Shown piece after piece: positions 1 through 10,986 of a stretch of DNA of 64,000 nucleotides. Numbering within the stretch: the first letter of the stretch is position 1; each line of letters starts with the position of its first letter. This DNA is from Pyrocephalus nanus. Its lineage: Eukaryota > Chordata > Aves > Passeriformes > Tyrannidae. The position numbers were made by a program, and so were the translations under genes. The stretch spans positions 9,951,001 to 10,015,000 of the forward strand of contig CM076279.1 of assembly GCA_038380795.1 (NCBI GenBank), written 5' to 3'. The notes below the pieces were generated by a model. It did no database searches, was not told where the DNA came from, and was given only the letters and a program-made list of their open reading frames with translations.

Positions 1-182
1 CGCTGCCACGGGCAGGTCTCGCTCGATCCCACTGTCGGTGGAGAGGACAGAGAAGCGGGTCTGCTCGCAGCATTCACAGTCTGAGATGATGTCCTGGATC
101 TCGAAGCTGTCCAGGTCCTGGCCGAGGCAGTCGGGCTCGCAGCTCTGCGACAGCGGGCGGATGAACAGCACCAGCTCCTTCC
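1..182 (-). CDS. PIK3R6: PIK3R6 exon I (truncated by window edge)
   Basis: Begins at acceptor CCCGCAG and reads [13 protein letters not shown], then a variable acidic, Cys-containing segment, then [18 protein letters not shown] up to the window edge. Human has KELVLFLRPRSQ and [18 protein letters not shown]. Its true 3' end is outside the window. Confidence 0.94.
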
Positions 183-3100
183 CTGCGGGCACAGAGGAGC
201 TTGGGGAGGGAAACCCAACCAAATCCAGGCTGAGCCCTTGCCCTGCCCCGGCTTCCCTCTTCTCAGGCAAACTGTAAAGCTAATATGTCCACCAGTGGGC
301 CCAAGGGGAGTCTGTCTTTGAATCCCATTTCACACTGCACTGTGAAGAGAGCTCAGTGTCACTCAAATCATAGAATTTTAGGTTCATAGAATGTTTTGGG
401 TTGGAAGGGACCTTGAAGATTATCTCATTCCAATGCCCTGCCATGGGCAGGGAACCTTCCACTAGACCACGTTGCTCAGATATCCATCCAGCCTGGCCTT
501 GAACACTTCCAGAGATGGGCATCCACAACAAAATCAGGCACTCTGGACACGTCCTGCTGCAGCCTGTTCCTCTCCTCATCTCCTTTGGCCTACACCCCTA
601 GTCCCCTGATCAGCAGCCCACAAGAAGGAAGGCTGGTGCAGTCAGCACAAATCTCCACAAGCTGGGCCCTTGGGTGATGGTAACAAAACTCACTGCCCAG
701 GGAGTCAGGGCGAAATGACAAGTTTTGCAGAGGACCCCCACCCTCAGGCACCACCCCAGCTCCTCACAACCCCCCTGGGGCACTCACAGAGCTGGTTTTC
801 TTCTGTCCAGAGGTGAAAGCTGATGGTGGGGTTGGGCAGAGGTGTGTCCTGCAGCCCTCCCAGGGGAGCATTGCCTGGGGGAAACAAGGTTGTTTGTAAC
901 ACACAGGAGCATTTTCCCCACCCAGCGTCATGAACCCCCCAGTGCTGAGCATCAGGCACTGGCTGAGAGAGCTTCTGCTGAGCCCCAGAGGCTCTCCCAC
1001 CCTGGGCAACCAATTCTGGCCAGATGTGAGGCTGTAATCACAGGCCTCTGCTCTCACAAATCACTGTGTGTGGAAGGGAGGAATGAAAATGGGGAGGCTG
1101 AAGCACAGGCAAGTGAAGGACCTTGCTTTGCAGAGAGCAGAGGGGTTGCAGAATAAATCAAACATTCTTCACAAGGGAGACCTCTGGTCCCACCACCACC
1201 ATTTCTTTTTAACCCAATATGGCTCTGGGAAAAGCAGTGACACATTTTAATAGCTCACTGCCTCCAAAAGGTGGAGATGGTCCCAATCCTCTCCCTGCAC
1301 CACTGGCTGCTCTTCCCCATATCTTGCACTGGGACAGTCTCCAGCTAGTTTTAGGGAGGGGGTTGGAATGCAGGGAGTAGCCAGGAGAGGAGCCATGACC
1401 CCCATTTCCCTCTGGCTGGCCCAAGATTTGTGTGAAGAGCTGTAATGACTGGAGATCTTTGTTGTAATCTGTGTAGCCCCAGTGGCACCAGGCTGGAAAA
1501 GAGCACTGCCAGGGATGGGAGGAGATGGCAGTGCCACAGTCCACCCCATCACAGGTGGTTTGGATTGGAAGCAACCTTGAAGATCATCCAGTTCCAACCC
1601 CCTTCCATGGGCAGGGACACCTTCCACTAGCCCAGGTTGCTCCAAGCCCCATCCAACCTGTCCTTGGACACTTCCAGGGATGGGGCAGCCACAGCTTCTC
1701 TGGGAAACTTTGTACATCAGCACAAGGAGGTTTCAGGGAGGGGTGCACAGTGTCCCCCCATCCAGGCCATGGCAGGATGTTCCCACCACAGAGCCTGTCC
1801 AACCTCCCCCAGCTGCCACCTCTGACACCCTTTGTGAACAACAGAGACAGCTGAATCAGGAGCAGAGATTGCCACAGTCCCTTTCCTCAGGTGACAAATC
1901 TGCCTTCCACTGCCAGTTTTCCATCAGTCCCCTGCAAGGACCTGATCCCGGTCCTGCTGCTAAAGCAGAGGCAGAGGGAAGGTGGGGACGGACACCTGTG
2001 GGAGGGCATGGCAGAGGCACAGCAGGGAATGGCTGGCTGGAGCTCACCTGCTTGCGAGGAGCTGAGGAGGGCCCGGTAGATCTCCTCCAGCCTGGCTGTG
2101 TGCTGGCCTCGGGCTGTGCTCCCCTCGCTTCCTGCACACTCCACTGCCACCACCACCTGCTGGAACCAGTGCTCCACCTCGCTCGAGGGCATATCCTGCC
2201 GTGGGAAGCAGCTGTTAACACCCCGAGGTGTGAAAAGGGGGGATGCTCCACGGGCAGGGCCGTGGGAGGGGGGGGCAGAAAGAGGGCAAAGGAGTCCTGA
2301 AAAAATTGTTTCGTAGCACAGGACACAAAGGACCTCTTGTGCCCAGGGAAGGCTGGCTGTGCTGTCTGCCTAAAGCTTTTTTTTCTGGCGGGTTTGCAGC
2401 TGATGGACACTGTGTCCCCTGGGGAGTCAGCAGCAGTGCTGGCACTTCAAATGACTCTGAGGAAATGGGGACAGCAGACACACAAAGGCGTCCCTGGAGT
2501 GGAAATTGCTGAGAGCCCCTCCAAAGGTGCCTTTCTGAACCAAGCATTTGTGTTCCTGTGGCCCCACAGCTCCTCCAAAGAGGCTTTGGAGAAAAATAAT
2601 TGAAACAGTTCCAGTGAGCTGTTTCTGCAGTGCCCAGGGGCTCACAGAAGAGCTGGGTTTCAGTGGCAGAGCCTCACTCTGCTGGGCAAAACTGACAACT
2701 CAAACTGAAGATTCAAAACCTATGGCTGTTTCTAAAACCTGTTTTATATTTGAAGACTCTTTTAGTTTTACACCAGCTCTGAGAGTGACACTGAGGCAAC
2801 CAGGGACGGAGAGCAGCAGTGAGGAGCGGGGTGGGGGCAATCCCTCCACTTGCCAAAACACCTTTTTCTTCTTCAAGGTGTCCAGCGAGAGCAGGAGCAC
2901 TGGGAAACCATCGGTGGAGCTGCAGAGGTGCTGCTGTTACCTGGAGTCTGCCCCTCAGGGCGCTGAGGTCGCAGCCCTCGCCCAGGGCTGCCTGCACTGC
3001 ATGGGTGATAACGTGGCACATGCAGGCTCGGGGGCTCTGGGACACCTGAGCTGCCTCTGTGTCGGTGAGCAGAGCATTGCAGATGGCTTCAGGGAGCAGC

Positions 3101-6100
3101 TCTGGGTCAGCAAAGATGAAAATCCTGTGTGGGGCAGGAGGGTGGGAAAAAGAGAGGGAGAGGAGAGGATTCCCCGTTACTGACACCACAGAGTCCCAGG
3201 ATATGCTGAGTTCCCACAAGGATCATTGAGTCCAACTCCTGGCCCTGCACAGCCCCATCCCCAAGAGTCACCTCCTGTGCCCCAGAGGATCATCCCAACC
3301 CTCCTGCAGCTCTGGCAGCCTTGGGGCTGTGCCCACTGCCCTGGGGAGCCTGTTCAGTGCCCAACCAGCCTGTGGGGGAAGAACCTTTTGCTGAGATCCA
3401 CCCTGAGCCTGCCCTGACACAGCTCCAGCCATTCCCTGGGGGCTGTCCCTGCTCCCCCCAGAGCAGAGCTCAGTCCTGCCCCTCCTCTGCCCCTCATGAA
3501 GAAGTTGTAGACTGAGCAGCTCACGTCTCCCTTATTCCATGTAGAGAAAAAAGCGTTGCTGTTGATATTCCTCTTCTCCACCCTGTCTCCCCACAAAGGG
3601 AAGCTCCCTGACTCCCAGGACCACAGAAATAAACTGGGACACACAAGAGAAATATTTCCCATGGCAAAGCTCATTTTAGCAAGGTACTGGATGCCACCAA
3701 ATTGTGTCCCCCAGGACCACGTACTGTTCCAGGGGGGAGGTCCAGATTGTTCCATCCAAGAATAATTTAGAGCACTGGAGAAGGACAGATTTCACTAAGA
3801 GACTGCAAAATAAAAGTGTCAACACATTCAAAGAGGCACTACTCACTTTTCCTGGTAAGGGTACGGGTCGCTTTTGAGGCTTTGTTCAGAAATGACCATT
3901 CTTTGGTACAAGGTACCTGGCAAGTGCAAGGAGATAAACACATGGGAGTCAGAGAAATAATGAGAAATAACACAACTCCTTGGAGCAGCTCAGTGCTACT
4001 CCCAATTGTAGAGGCTGGTGGTGGGTCTGCCAAGTCCCATTGCTGGGGAGATGATGTAAACGAGCCAAGAATCAGGCCCAGAGTTAAAAATAGTCAAAGG
4101 CAAAGGTAGGTCATGCTACATAAAAAGAAAACCCCTTCTATTCAGGGATCATTTCCTGTGTTTCCCTTCCTTTGTTTAGTGGATTATGAGCTTGGGAGGA
4201 AGCAGGAGGAAGAGCCCTACTCCTGGCCTCCCTCCCCAGGGCCACATGGGGGGACAGTGTCTGGGGGGATATGAAGAGCTCAATGGGATTGTGATGTAGG
4301 AGAGATGCATTTTACCCTCACCCTGCTCTGGGGAGGGGAAGATGCACACACCTGGCATTGCTCAGCTACAATCATCTTGGGAACCTTGTGGTGCTCTGAG
4401 GGAAGCCCCACTGGAGATCCCCATCTCTCCCCACTGAATCATTCCTTTACCAGAAATCAGGTGAGACAAAGGTGGACATTGGAGCTCCAGACAAAGCAGT
4501 ACTGGGGAAGGGTGGTTGGGATGATGGGGATGAGCTGAGAATACCTAAAATGGCATTTTTTTAATTTCCCCCCAGGTTTCTCATGTTTTACCTCCCCATC
4601 ACGGGGTGTCTGCACCCTGCACTGTTCTAAAGGGTTAGTTTTAAAGAATCTTATTTAAGAAAACTGTAAGAAAGAAGAACTTTAAAAAAGCAACGTGGAA
4701 AAAAAGGGAAACAAAGTTGTGCTTTAGCTTGTTTTCTAGAAGGGACTGTTCCCTGTGGACACTCCTGGTGTTTTAGTGTCTACAACCTGATGCACAGGTA
4801 CTGGAGGGACAGCCCATGCTGAGCAGTCTCAATCTCAGATGGAAAATTCACTTTGCAAAAAGGAGACCTCCACAAAATGCACTGAGATGCCCAGGCTGGG
4901 AGCAGAAACATCCCATTTCCCAAATAGAATCATAGAATATGCTGAGTTGGAAGGGACCCACAAGGATCATCCAGTCCAACCCTCAGCCCTGCACAGCCCC
5001 ATCCCCAAGAGTCACCCCCTGTGCCCCAGAGGATCATCCAAACCCTCCTGCAGCTCTGGCAGCCTTGGGGCTGTGCCCACTGCCCTGGGGAGCCTGTTCA
5101 GTGCCCAACCAGCCTGTGGGGGAAGAACCTTTTGCTGAGATCCACCCTGAGCCTGCCCTGACACAGCTCCAGCCATTCCCTGGGGGCTGTCCCTGCTCCC
5201 TCCAGAGCAGAGCTCAGTCCTGCCCCTCCTCTGCCCCTGCCCAGGCAGTTGGAACTGCAGGGAGGTCTCCCCTCAGTCTCCTCTGCTCCAGCTGAACACA
5301 CCAAGTGACTTCAGCCACTCCTCATAATGCAGAGGGTGTGGATCTGTATCTATATCTCTATCTCTATATTTTTATATATATAGCTGGCCTTAGATGGGCT
5401 GGCCTTGACTCTGGTGTGCCTGCACTGACAGCAGGATGACCCCCAAGTTGTCTGCTAGTAACCAAGGCCCAGCAGCCTGAGGTCAGGAGAGGGGAACTCT
5501 CCCACCCCAATGCATGCCCAAGACCCCCAAGCATTTGGCCATGTCCCTGCCATGGCTCACTGCACTGGGCAAAGGCCTGCCCAGGTATGGAAATCCCCCA
5601 GAGCCCCCACGAGCTGGTTTTGGCTGGGGTAGAGTTGTTTTGCTTCATGACACCCCAGTCCCATTGCCTCGAGGGCCCAGCCATGCCCGGTGCCAAGCAG
5701 GGACAGAGCAAGGGACCTTCATACCTGGTGCTGTCCTCTCCACCTTCAGCCTGGTGGCATAGTCCAGCCCAATGGTGCAGAAAGGCTTGGGCAGGGTCAG
5801 CAGCTTCTTGCAGAAGTCGTAGACTCTGTCACAGAGCTCCTCAGAGATGCAGGGAGCCTGGGGAGACATAAGGAGATGCCACGGGCAGGGATCCCTAATG
5901 CTGCTCTCCCCACAGACCCCAGAGCTACACAAATCCAATATGGATTTCAATGCAAAATGAAGCAGAATCAGGCCTTACAAATGTTTGGAGAATCTCCAGC
6001 AATAACCACTAAAGGATGTGGGCACTTTTTTTACCAGGTTGTGGCTTCCTGCACCTCCAGGCACCTAAACACCTCCAGCAAAGTGGGTCAGCTGGAAGGA

Positions 6101-9100
6101 CCTGTCACCCCTGTGTGTGTCACAGATGACAGAGTCTCAGCCACCAAACAGCACCCTGGGAAACACCCAACTGAGTCTACCCATGGCAGTCCCAGGGCTT
6201 TGCTGGGCAGGTACTGGGTTATTCCAGCACAGGAACAGGTCCTGAGTGACTTCAAGTGGCCCCTCCTGTGGCTTCTGATTTCCCTGGCTCTTGCCCCAGC
6301 AAGGCCCCCAGCAGGTTACCTTGATCAAGGTGTACATCAGGGTGTGCAGCAAGGGGATGATGTAATGCCTGAAGTCACCCCGCTCTGCCTGTGGAAGCAG
6401 AAGGAACAGTCGGTACCTGCAGGATCCTGGGCTGGGCACCAGCCCTGGGAATGAGCCCCCAGAGCCCCCAGGGTGTGCTGGGTTCTGTCTCTCAGCAGCT
6501 CAGACACACAAGGTATTCTCCCTGGCTTAGGGGGGATGATCCCTGGGTCAAGGTGGGGTTTGGGATCCCCCCACAGGCTTTTGGGGTGGGCAGGATGTCC
6601 CTGGAGGGTGCGTGGACCACACAGCCATGGTGGGAGAGGGAGAGCAGAAGCTTCTAACTGACCTCCTTTCTGTTGCAGAAGCTCATGTGGGAAACCAAAA
6701 CCTCTGGGAGAAGTCTATCTTACATTTGGTGGGTGTGGGACCAGAGTGAACAGGGAGGAAACCTGTTCTTGCATCCCCATGGGAAACCAGATGGATGTTC
6801 CAGCTGACACAGCTCCAGCCCCTCCCTGCAGCCTGGTCTGGCTCTAACAACAGCTCCAGCAACAGGAATGCTCAAGGATAAACTTGGCAAAGGTATTTCC
6901 ACTCCAAAGATATTCCTAGCACCTTTCTTGAGGGCTGATGGATCTGAGTTAAATGGAAGTGATGGCAGCAAAGCTTTAGAAATGATCAATGAAATGAATA
7001 ACGCTGAATTGCTGAGACCAGTTGATATTTGCCCTGGAGGAACGCAAGCGTGAAATTGCTAAATTATCATCTATGGCTGGTACTGATGGCTCAGAGCTGC
7101 TGCAGCACCAGAGGAGTGAAAAAATAATAAAACCCAAACAAGTGTCACAGATTTCCAGGAAGAGCTTCAGGGAGATGAAGGGAATTACAAACCAGGAGCT
7201 CTGACACCCCTGCTGGGCAAGGAAAGATAAGAGTAGCAGAGTGATAATAGCTATGAGAACTGCCATGGCTTTAGCAGAGAAAGCAGCTCTCAAGTCCCTG
7301 GGGAAAATCCCTGTATCCACAGCCAAGGGTGATGTGGGTGTTCCTGTCTATCTGGATTTGCAAAAGCTGCTGGATAAAATCCCTTCCCAGGGCACTGATG
7401 GAAGCTGAACTGCCACAGCATGAGACAGACAGCCTGCAAGCAGCCTCAGAGCTGCTAAAAGGCAGAAATCTGGGATTGGGAATAACTGCTGGATGCGTGC
7501 ACAGGGATCTGCACTGGGCTGGCATGGCCTCTGTGTGTGTGGCATGTGTTGAGGGAGGGAGGTGACAGCCTCGGCAGGGCTGCTCCACCCTCCCAGATCA
7601 GAAGGAGAAATTAGTAAAAATGCTGAGAAAATGGTACAGGGGGGTTTGTGCACAGAGGATGAGGAGTGTGGGCTCATCAGTGGGGTGAGGAGAGGGAGAA
7701 GGAGGAGGAGGAGAGGAACAGGGGCTGATCCTCTCTGCACCAGAATGACAGCACTGGGTAAAATGAGGCAGGCTCATAAGACAGAAAAGATGCTTCCACA
7801 CATGACACCTCAGCAAGCCACAAACCAGGTCACACCAGGATGCTGAGGGTGCTGAAGGTTTATACAAGACCAGAAAAGGACAAAATAAATCAATGAAACC
7901 AAAAACCCATCACAGATTTCCACCTGTGCTCCCGGCACAGGACACTGGGTAAGGTGTTTCATTACAGTGGGTGATGTGGAGGAGTATTTTCCACTCTACC
8001 TGTAACCACAGCTGGTGGGGTGGGATGAAGGAGATTTGGGGTGGTTGGAGGTGTTGATCATTATTTGCAAGCTGTGAGGGCTTGGCTGCCGTGGCACTGA
8101 GGAGCCTGGGGAGGTTCCTGGCTCTGCCCACAGCTCACCGTCACTTCTGGGACAAACCCTGGCCCCTGCAGACTCAGCTGGGGACAAGCCACAGCTCTGC
8201 CCTGGTGTCCCACAGGGTTTTCCACTCTGTGCTGACCCACAGTCCCCAGCTGGGCTCAAGGCCCCTAAAAACTCCTGTCTGAGGTGGAGTTGAGTCCCCA
8301 TCCCTCTGCCCACCCAGCAGGGCACGTGCCATGGAAGGGCCAAGCCCAGCACTCAGGGGACATCTCTGAGGTGGCACTTACCCTTTCCAGCTCCTTCACC
8401 AGGATCCTGACCAGGACAGAGCTGTTACTGGGATTCTGGTCGATTTTTTTATGCAGGGTCCATCGCAGCATCCCTGAGAAGTGAAAGCCAGGAAAGGTCA
8501 GGCTGCCAAGCAGAGCAGTGAGGGATCAGGGTGTTCCACAGAGGAGTCAGGAGACCTGGGCACTGCTGGTGCGAGAAACACCCACGGGGATGCTGCACTG
8601 ACATCACTATCAGAGCTAAACCGGATTTGTCTTCCCTCTGCTTTAATCATTGTCCCTCTGCAAGGGACAAGCCAAGCTGCTGCCCTGGCTCTGGATGCAG
8701 CATCCAAGTGTTGTTGTACCTCCACTACTGGGAAACCTTTGGACAAAGTTCCCCAGGACTGTGGGGGCTGGAGAAGAGCAAGGCAGGGCAATGGACATGA
8801 AGTTTGTTTCCTGTTGCCTCTGTTGTTTCCTGTTTTCCCAGCCTGTCACAAGGAATTTGTGTTCCTGGTGGTCCCCAGCACACAGCACCTGAACACTGCC
8901 TGCCAACAGCACTCACAGCAAGGACCGCAAAGCATCTCAGTCCTGAGGGTGTCAAGGCTCATTCCAGACAAAATCAAACTTGATTAACTGTAAAATATTC
9001 TGCGTGCTCCAAGAAAAATCAATTTTTCAAAATCAATTAGGTTTCTTAAGGCTGTGACCGTCCAGGGGCTGGCTCGGGTAGAGTTTCATTCTCCAGATCC

Positions 9101-9777
9101 ATAACACAGAGAAATCAAGTGGCTCTTCAGTGAGGAGATGAGCAATATGTGGCAAAACAACATCCCCATGGAGAGAGACAGGGAAACTCCAGCTCCGAGG
9201 GGCTGAGTGAGTTGGACAGGGATGTGCCAGGAGTCAGTGTGGGATTTGGGACCTCTACATTTATGTCCCAGCTTAATGCTGGACCCCCTGGGTGAGTGTA
9301 GGGTGGAAAGGATGTAAAAGCCATGCAGAGGGTGATGAAAATGGCTGGGGCTGGTCACAGAACAACAGTATCACAGGATATTATTCTGAGATGGAAGGGA
9401 CCCACAAGGGTCACCGAGTCCAACTTTCAAGTGAATGGCCCACGAGGGACCAAACCCACAGCCTTAGTGTTTTAGCAGCTGAGCTGATCCCAGGGTCACC
9501 AGGAGCTCAGCAAAGATTTGGCACCTCCAAGAGCAGCTTGGGAAGGGCAGAGCAGCGCCAGGGAGGGGAAGCCACCGTGTCCCAGGAGAGGGGAGCCACC
9601 GTGCCTGGGAGAGGGGAGCAGGGGGTGTTGGGGCCAAGCAAGCCCCAGGAAGGCGGGCAGTGGCCCAGGGGCGGTGCCAGGGGTGTGTCTCACCTCGGTC
9701 ACACTGGCAGGCCGGGTGGTGCCCGTCCAGCTCTCGCAGCAGCGTCCGGACCCTGCGCAGGATGTCGGACTCCACCT
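1..9777 (-). CDS. PIK3R6: PIK3R6 gene (partial): phosphoinositide 3-kinase regulatory subunit 6 (p84/p87)
   Basis: Encodes the second adaptor of class IB PI3K. p84 binds p110 gamma in a complex distinct from p101 and couples it to GPCR and Ras signals. Nine exons are present, covering about the first 350 residues. Matches to human include [33 protein letters not shown] with [35 protein letters not shown] and [13 protein letters not shown]. The gene is cut by the left window edge inside the ninth exon. The exon with the start codon is upstream of 9777 and not fixed: the first exon here begins at a clear acceptor, and no ATG precedes it in frame. Phases and sizes mirror PIK3R5 exons 1-8. Confidence 0.97.
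365..530 (-). repeat. CR1 LINE 3' fragment, diverged
   Basis: Minus-oriented CR1 tail: the plus strand reads TTTTGGGTTGGAAGGGACCT followed by CCATGGGCAGGGAACCTTCC. It lies in the intron between PIK3R6 exons I and H. Confidence 0.85.
788..874 (-). CDS. PIK3R6: PIK3R6 exon H
   Basis: Reads [17 protein letters not shown]; human has LPSPYITFHLWTGEEQLW. It is 87 nt, phase 1 to 1, acceptor CCCCCAG, donor GTGAGT. Trp is split across the junction to the next exon. Confidence 0.95.
1553..1725 (-). repeat. CR1 LINE 3' fragment
   Basis: The plus strand carries GGTTTGGATTGGAAGCAACC, CATGGGCAGGGACACCTTCC and ACTTCCAGGGATGGGGCAGC, the reverse of a CR1 3' end. In the intron between exons H and G. Confidence 0.9.
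2048..2195 (-). CDS. PIK3R6: PIK3R6 exon G
   Basis: Reads [20 protein letters not shown], then [19 protein letters not shown]. Human has LEHYFHAVVAALEQ and VERLEEIYCSLLG. It is 148 nt, phase 0 to 1, acceptor CGGCAG, donor GTGAGC. Confidence 0.95.
2941..3124 (-). CDS. PIK3R6: PIK3R6 exon F
   Basis: Reads [20 protein letters not shown], then [20 protein letters not shown] and [19 protein letters not shown], as in human VFLFVDPELVSASVCSALLL and onwards. It is 184 nt, phase 2 to 0, donor GTAACA. Confidence 0.97.
3186..3500 (-). repeat. CR1 LINE 3' fragment, subfamily B copy 1
   Basis: A different CR1 subfamily from the neighbours at 365 and 1553, with ATGCTGAGTT at its 3' end and AGCCTTGGGGCTGTGCCCAC inside. 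About 195 bases (about 3300-3495) are nearly identical to the copy at 4925-5325. Located between exons F and E. Confidence 0.9.
3847..3916 (-). CDS. PIK3R6: PIK3R6 exon E
   Basis: Reads [20 protein letters not shown] then QE; human is [23 protein letters not shown]. The acceptor is TTGCCAG and the donor GTGAGT. Its 70 nt, phase 1 to 2, equal PIK3R5 exon 5. Skipping it would shift the frame. Closely similar CR1 blocks lie on both sides. Confidence 0.96.
4925..5325 (-). repeat. CR1 LINE 3' fragment, subfamily B copy 2
   Basis: Begins with the terminal AGAATCATAGAATATGCTGA and extends into the part ending AGCCACTCCTCAT, longer than copy 1. Located between PIK3R6 exons E and D, same orientation as copy 1. 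Confidence 0.92.
5340..5384. repeat. AT-rich simple repeat (TCTATA / TATA)
   Basis: Degenerate TCTATATC and TATATATA runs directly after the CR1 copy at 4925-5325. Confidence 0.85.
5725..5857 (-). CDS. PIK3R6: PIK3R6 exon D
   Basis: Reads [20 protein letters not shown], then [19 protein letters not shown]. It is 133 nt, phase 0 to 1, donor GTATGA. It corresponds to PIK3R5 exon 4, whose LTWPVPYC occupies the place of LTLPKPFC here. Confidence 0.96.
6320..6388 (-). CDS. PIK3R6: PIK3R6 exon C
   Basis: 23 codons in 69 nt, phase 0-0: [20 protein letters not shown] then LIK. Human is AESEDLRHVIIPLLHTVMYVLTK. Donor GTAACC. Confidence 0.96.
6389..8381 (-). other. PIK3R6 intron between exons C and B
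   Basis: About 2 kb with no recognised repeat, RNA gene or additional exon. A purine-rich GGA tract lies at about 7684-7712. Confidence 0.7.
8382..8473 (-). CDS. PIK3R6: PIK3R6 exon B
   Basis: Reads [20 protein letters not shown] then [10 protein letters not shown]; human has MWRWSLHKKVERDPGKSPVL and VRILLRELEK. It is 92 nt, phase 1 to 0, acceptor TTCTCAG, donor GTAAGT. Confidence 0.96.
9362..9491 (-). repeat. tRNA-Ile-derived SINE with CR1-like tail (TguSINE1-like)
   Basis: Read on the minus strand, the 5' part (AGCTCAGCTG, then GGGTTTGGTCCCTCGTGGGC) resembles the A box and the B box/3' arm of tRNA-Ile(AAT), with the anticodon region partly deleted. It is followed by AAGTTGGACTCGGTGACCCT and a CR1-like end with ATATCCTGTGATACTG. 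Such SINEs moved by CR1 machinery are known from zebra finch. It lies in the intron between exons B and A. Confidence 0.7.
9694..9777 (-). CDS. PIK3R6: PIK3R6 exon A (first recognised coding exon)
   Basis: Reads [20 protein letters not shown] then PACQCDR, matching human DVELDLQRSVQAVLREL near its N-terminus. The acceptor is CCCCGCAG; a second AG two bases on means the exon could begin at 9777 or 9775. The donor is GTGAGA and the exon leaves in phase 1, like PIK3R5 exon 1. Confidence 0.9.
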
Positions 9778-10843
9778 CTGCGGGGACAAAGAGGGCGTGA
9801 GGAGCCAGGACAGCACCCCTGGGAGACCAGGACAACCCCGGGGCAGGAGGCACTGGTCTGGCTGAGCACAGGGACTGCACCCTCCCCACAGCCCTCACGG
9901 TGGCTGTCTCAGCAGGTTTCAATCCTGAATGAACCTCTATGGAAACACAGCAGAGCTGCTGGAGCTGGGTGGCAATGCCAGCCCATGGACTGGTGGTCCC
10001 TGGAGCCCTGCTGGAAAGCAGAGGGCTCCTGCAGGGACGTGGTGGTAGAGAGGCTTTGCAGAAGAATGCTCACACACGAGCTCTGCAGAGCCTTCCTCTC
10101 CCCCTGTTCGACAAAAAAAATCACACATTAAATATAGAAGCTAACAAAATTAAACCACAACTTGGCACCAGGAACGAGCAGAAACACCTCTGCATTTTGG
10201 CACTGCACGGATTCAGCCTCAACCTCACGCCTATCTCAAGGAGCACTCTTGCAACAAGGTCTGCTGCCCACACCAGCAGCTCACCCCTCATGGGAAACAC
10301 AGGCAGAGCCACCAGGCTGGTGTGTCCCCTCCTGCCTTCGCCTGTGACCCCTCACAGCCTCTCCTGGCATGCAACCACCCACCCCCGGGCCTGGAGCACC
10401 TCCTGCTTCCCCAGGGAGGGACTCTGGGTCGGTGCTTCTGCCTGGTAACCACCACAAACACTTTGTACTCATCAAAACCAAACTGCATCCTGCTCTCGGC
10501 CAAAAGTAAGTTCTACAACCTCAGCCCCAGTTCGGGCCACGACTCTCAGTGGGCTGAGGGCTCGTGAGCAGGAGCTCACAGGGTGACAGCTGACTGGCCA
10601 TGCACAAAAATCAGCACGTGGGTAAAGGACAGGAAGGCTGCAAGGTCCCTGTACCCCACCATGGCTCTGCCTTTGTGTCCCTCCTTACCCTGGGCTGCTC
10701 TTTCCCCATAGGAAAAACGATTCTTGCTCCTTTGTAATGAAAAAAAAAAAGCCTTATATAAAGTTGGATATTTTTAGGTGATGTTCTCCTGCTGTAGGAA
10801 ATTTCAGGCTGGAGCAGCCAGAACATGCCCTGGTCCAGGGGAG

Positions 10844-10986
10844 GATCACAGAATCCCAGGATGGTTTGAGTTGGAAGGAACCTTAAAGATCATCCAGTTC
10901 CACCCCCTGCCATGGGCAGGGACACCTTCCACTAGCCCAGGTTACTCCAAGCCCTGTCCAACCTGGGCTTAAACACTTCCAGGGAC
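10844..10986 (-). repeat. CR1 LINE 3' fragment
   Basis: The plus strand shows ATGGTTTGAGTTGGAAGGAA and the CATGGGCAGGGACACCTTCC block, ending near ACACTTCCAGGGAC. Confidence 0.9.

Noticed and set aside
1680..2300. Plus-strand open frame of 206 codons
   Set aside because: Composed of CR1 sequence plus the antisense of PIK3R6 exon G.
5690..6454. Plus-strand open frame of 254 codons
   Set aside because: Antisense to PIK3R6 exons D and C; those exons are supported by similarity and splice sites on the minus strand.
9425..9491. A functional tRNA-Ile gene
   Set aside because: The anticodon region is partly missing and the B box is mutated. The sequence continues into a CR1-like tail, so it is a SINE.
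9292..10131. Plus-strand open frame of 279 codons
   Set aside because: It crosses the SINE and the antisense of PIK3R6 exon A, and its sequence resembles no protein family.
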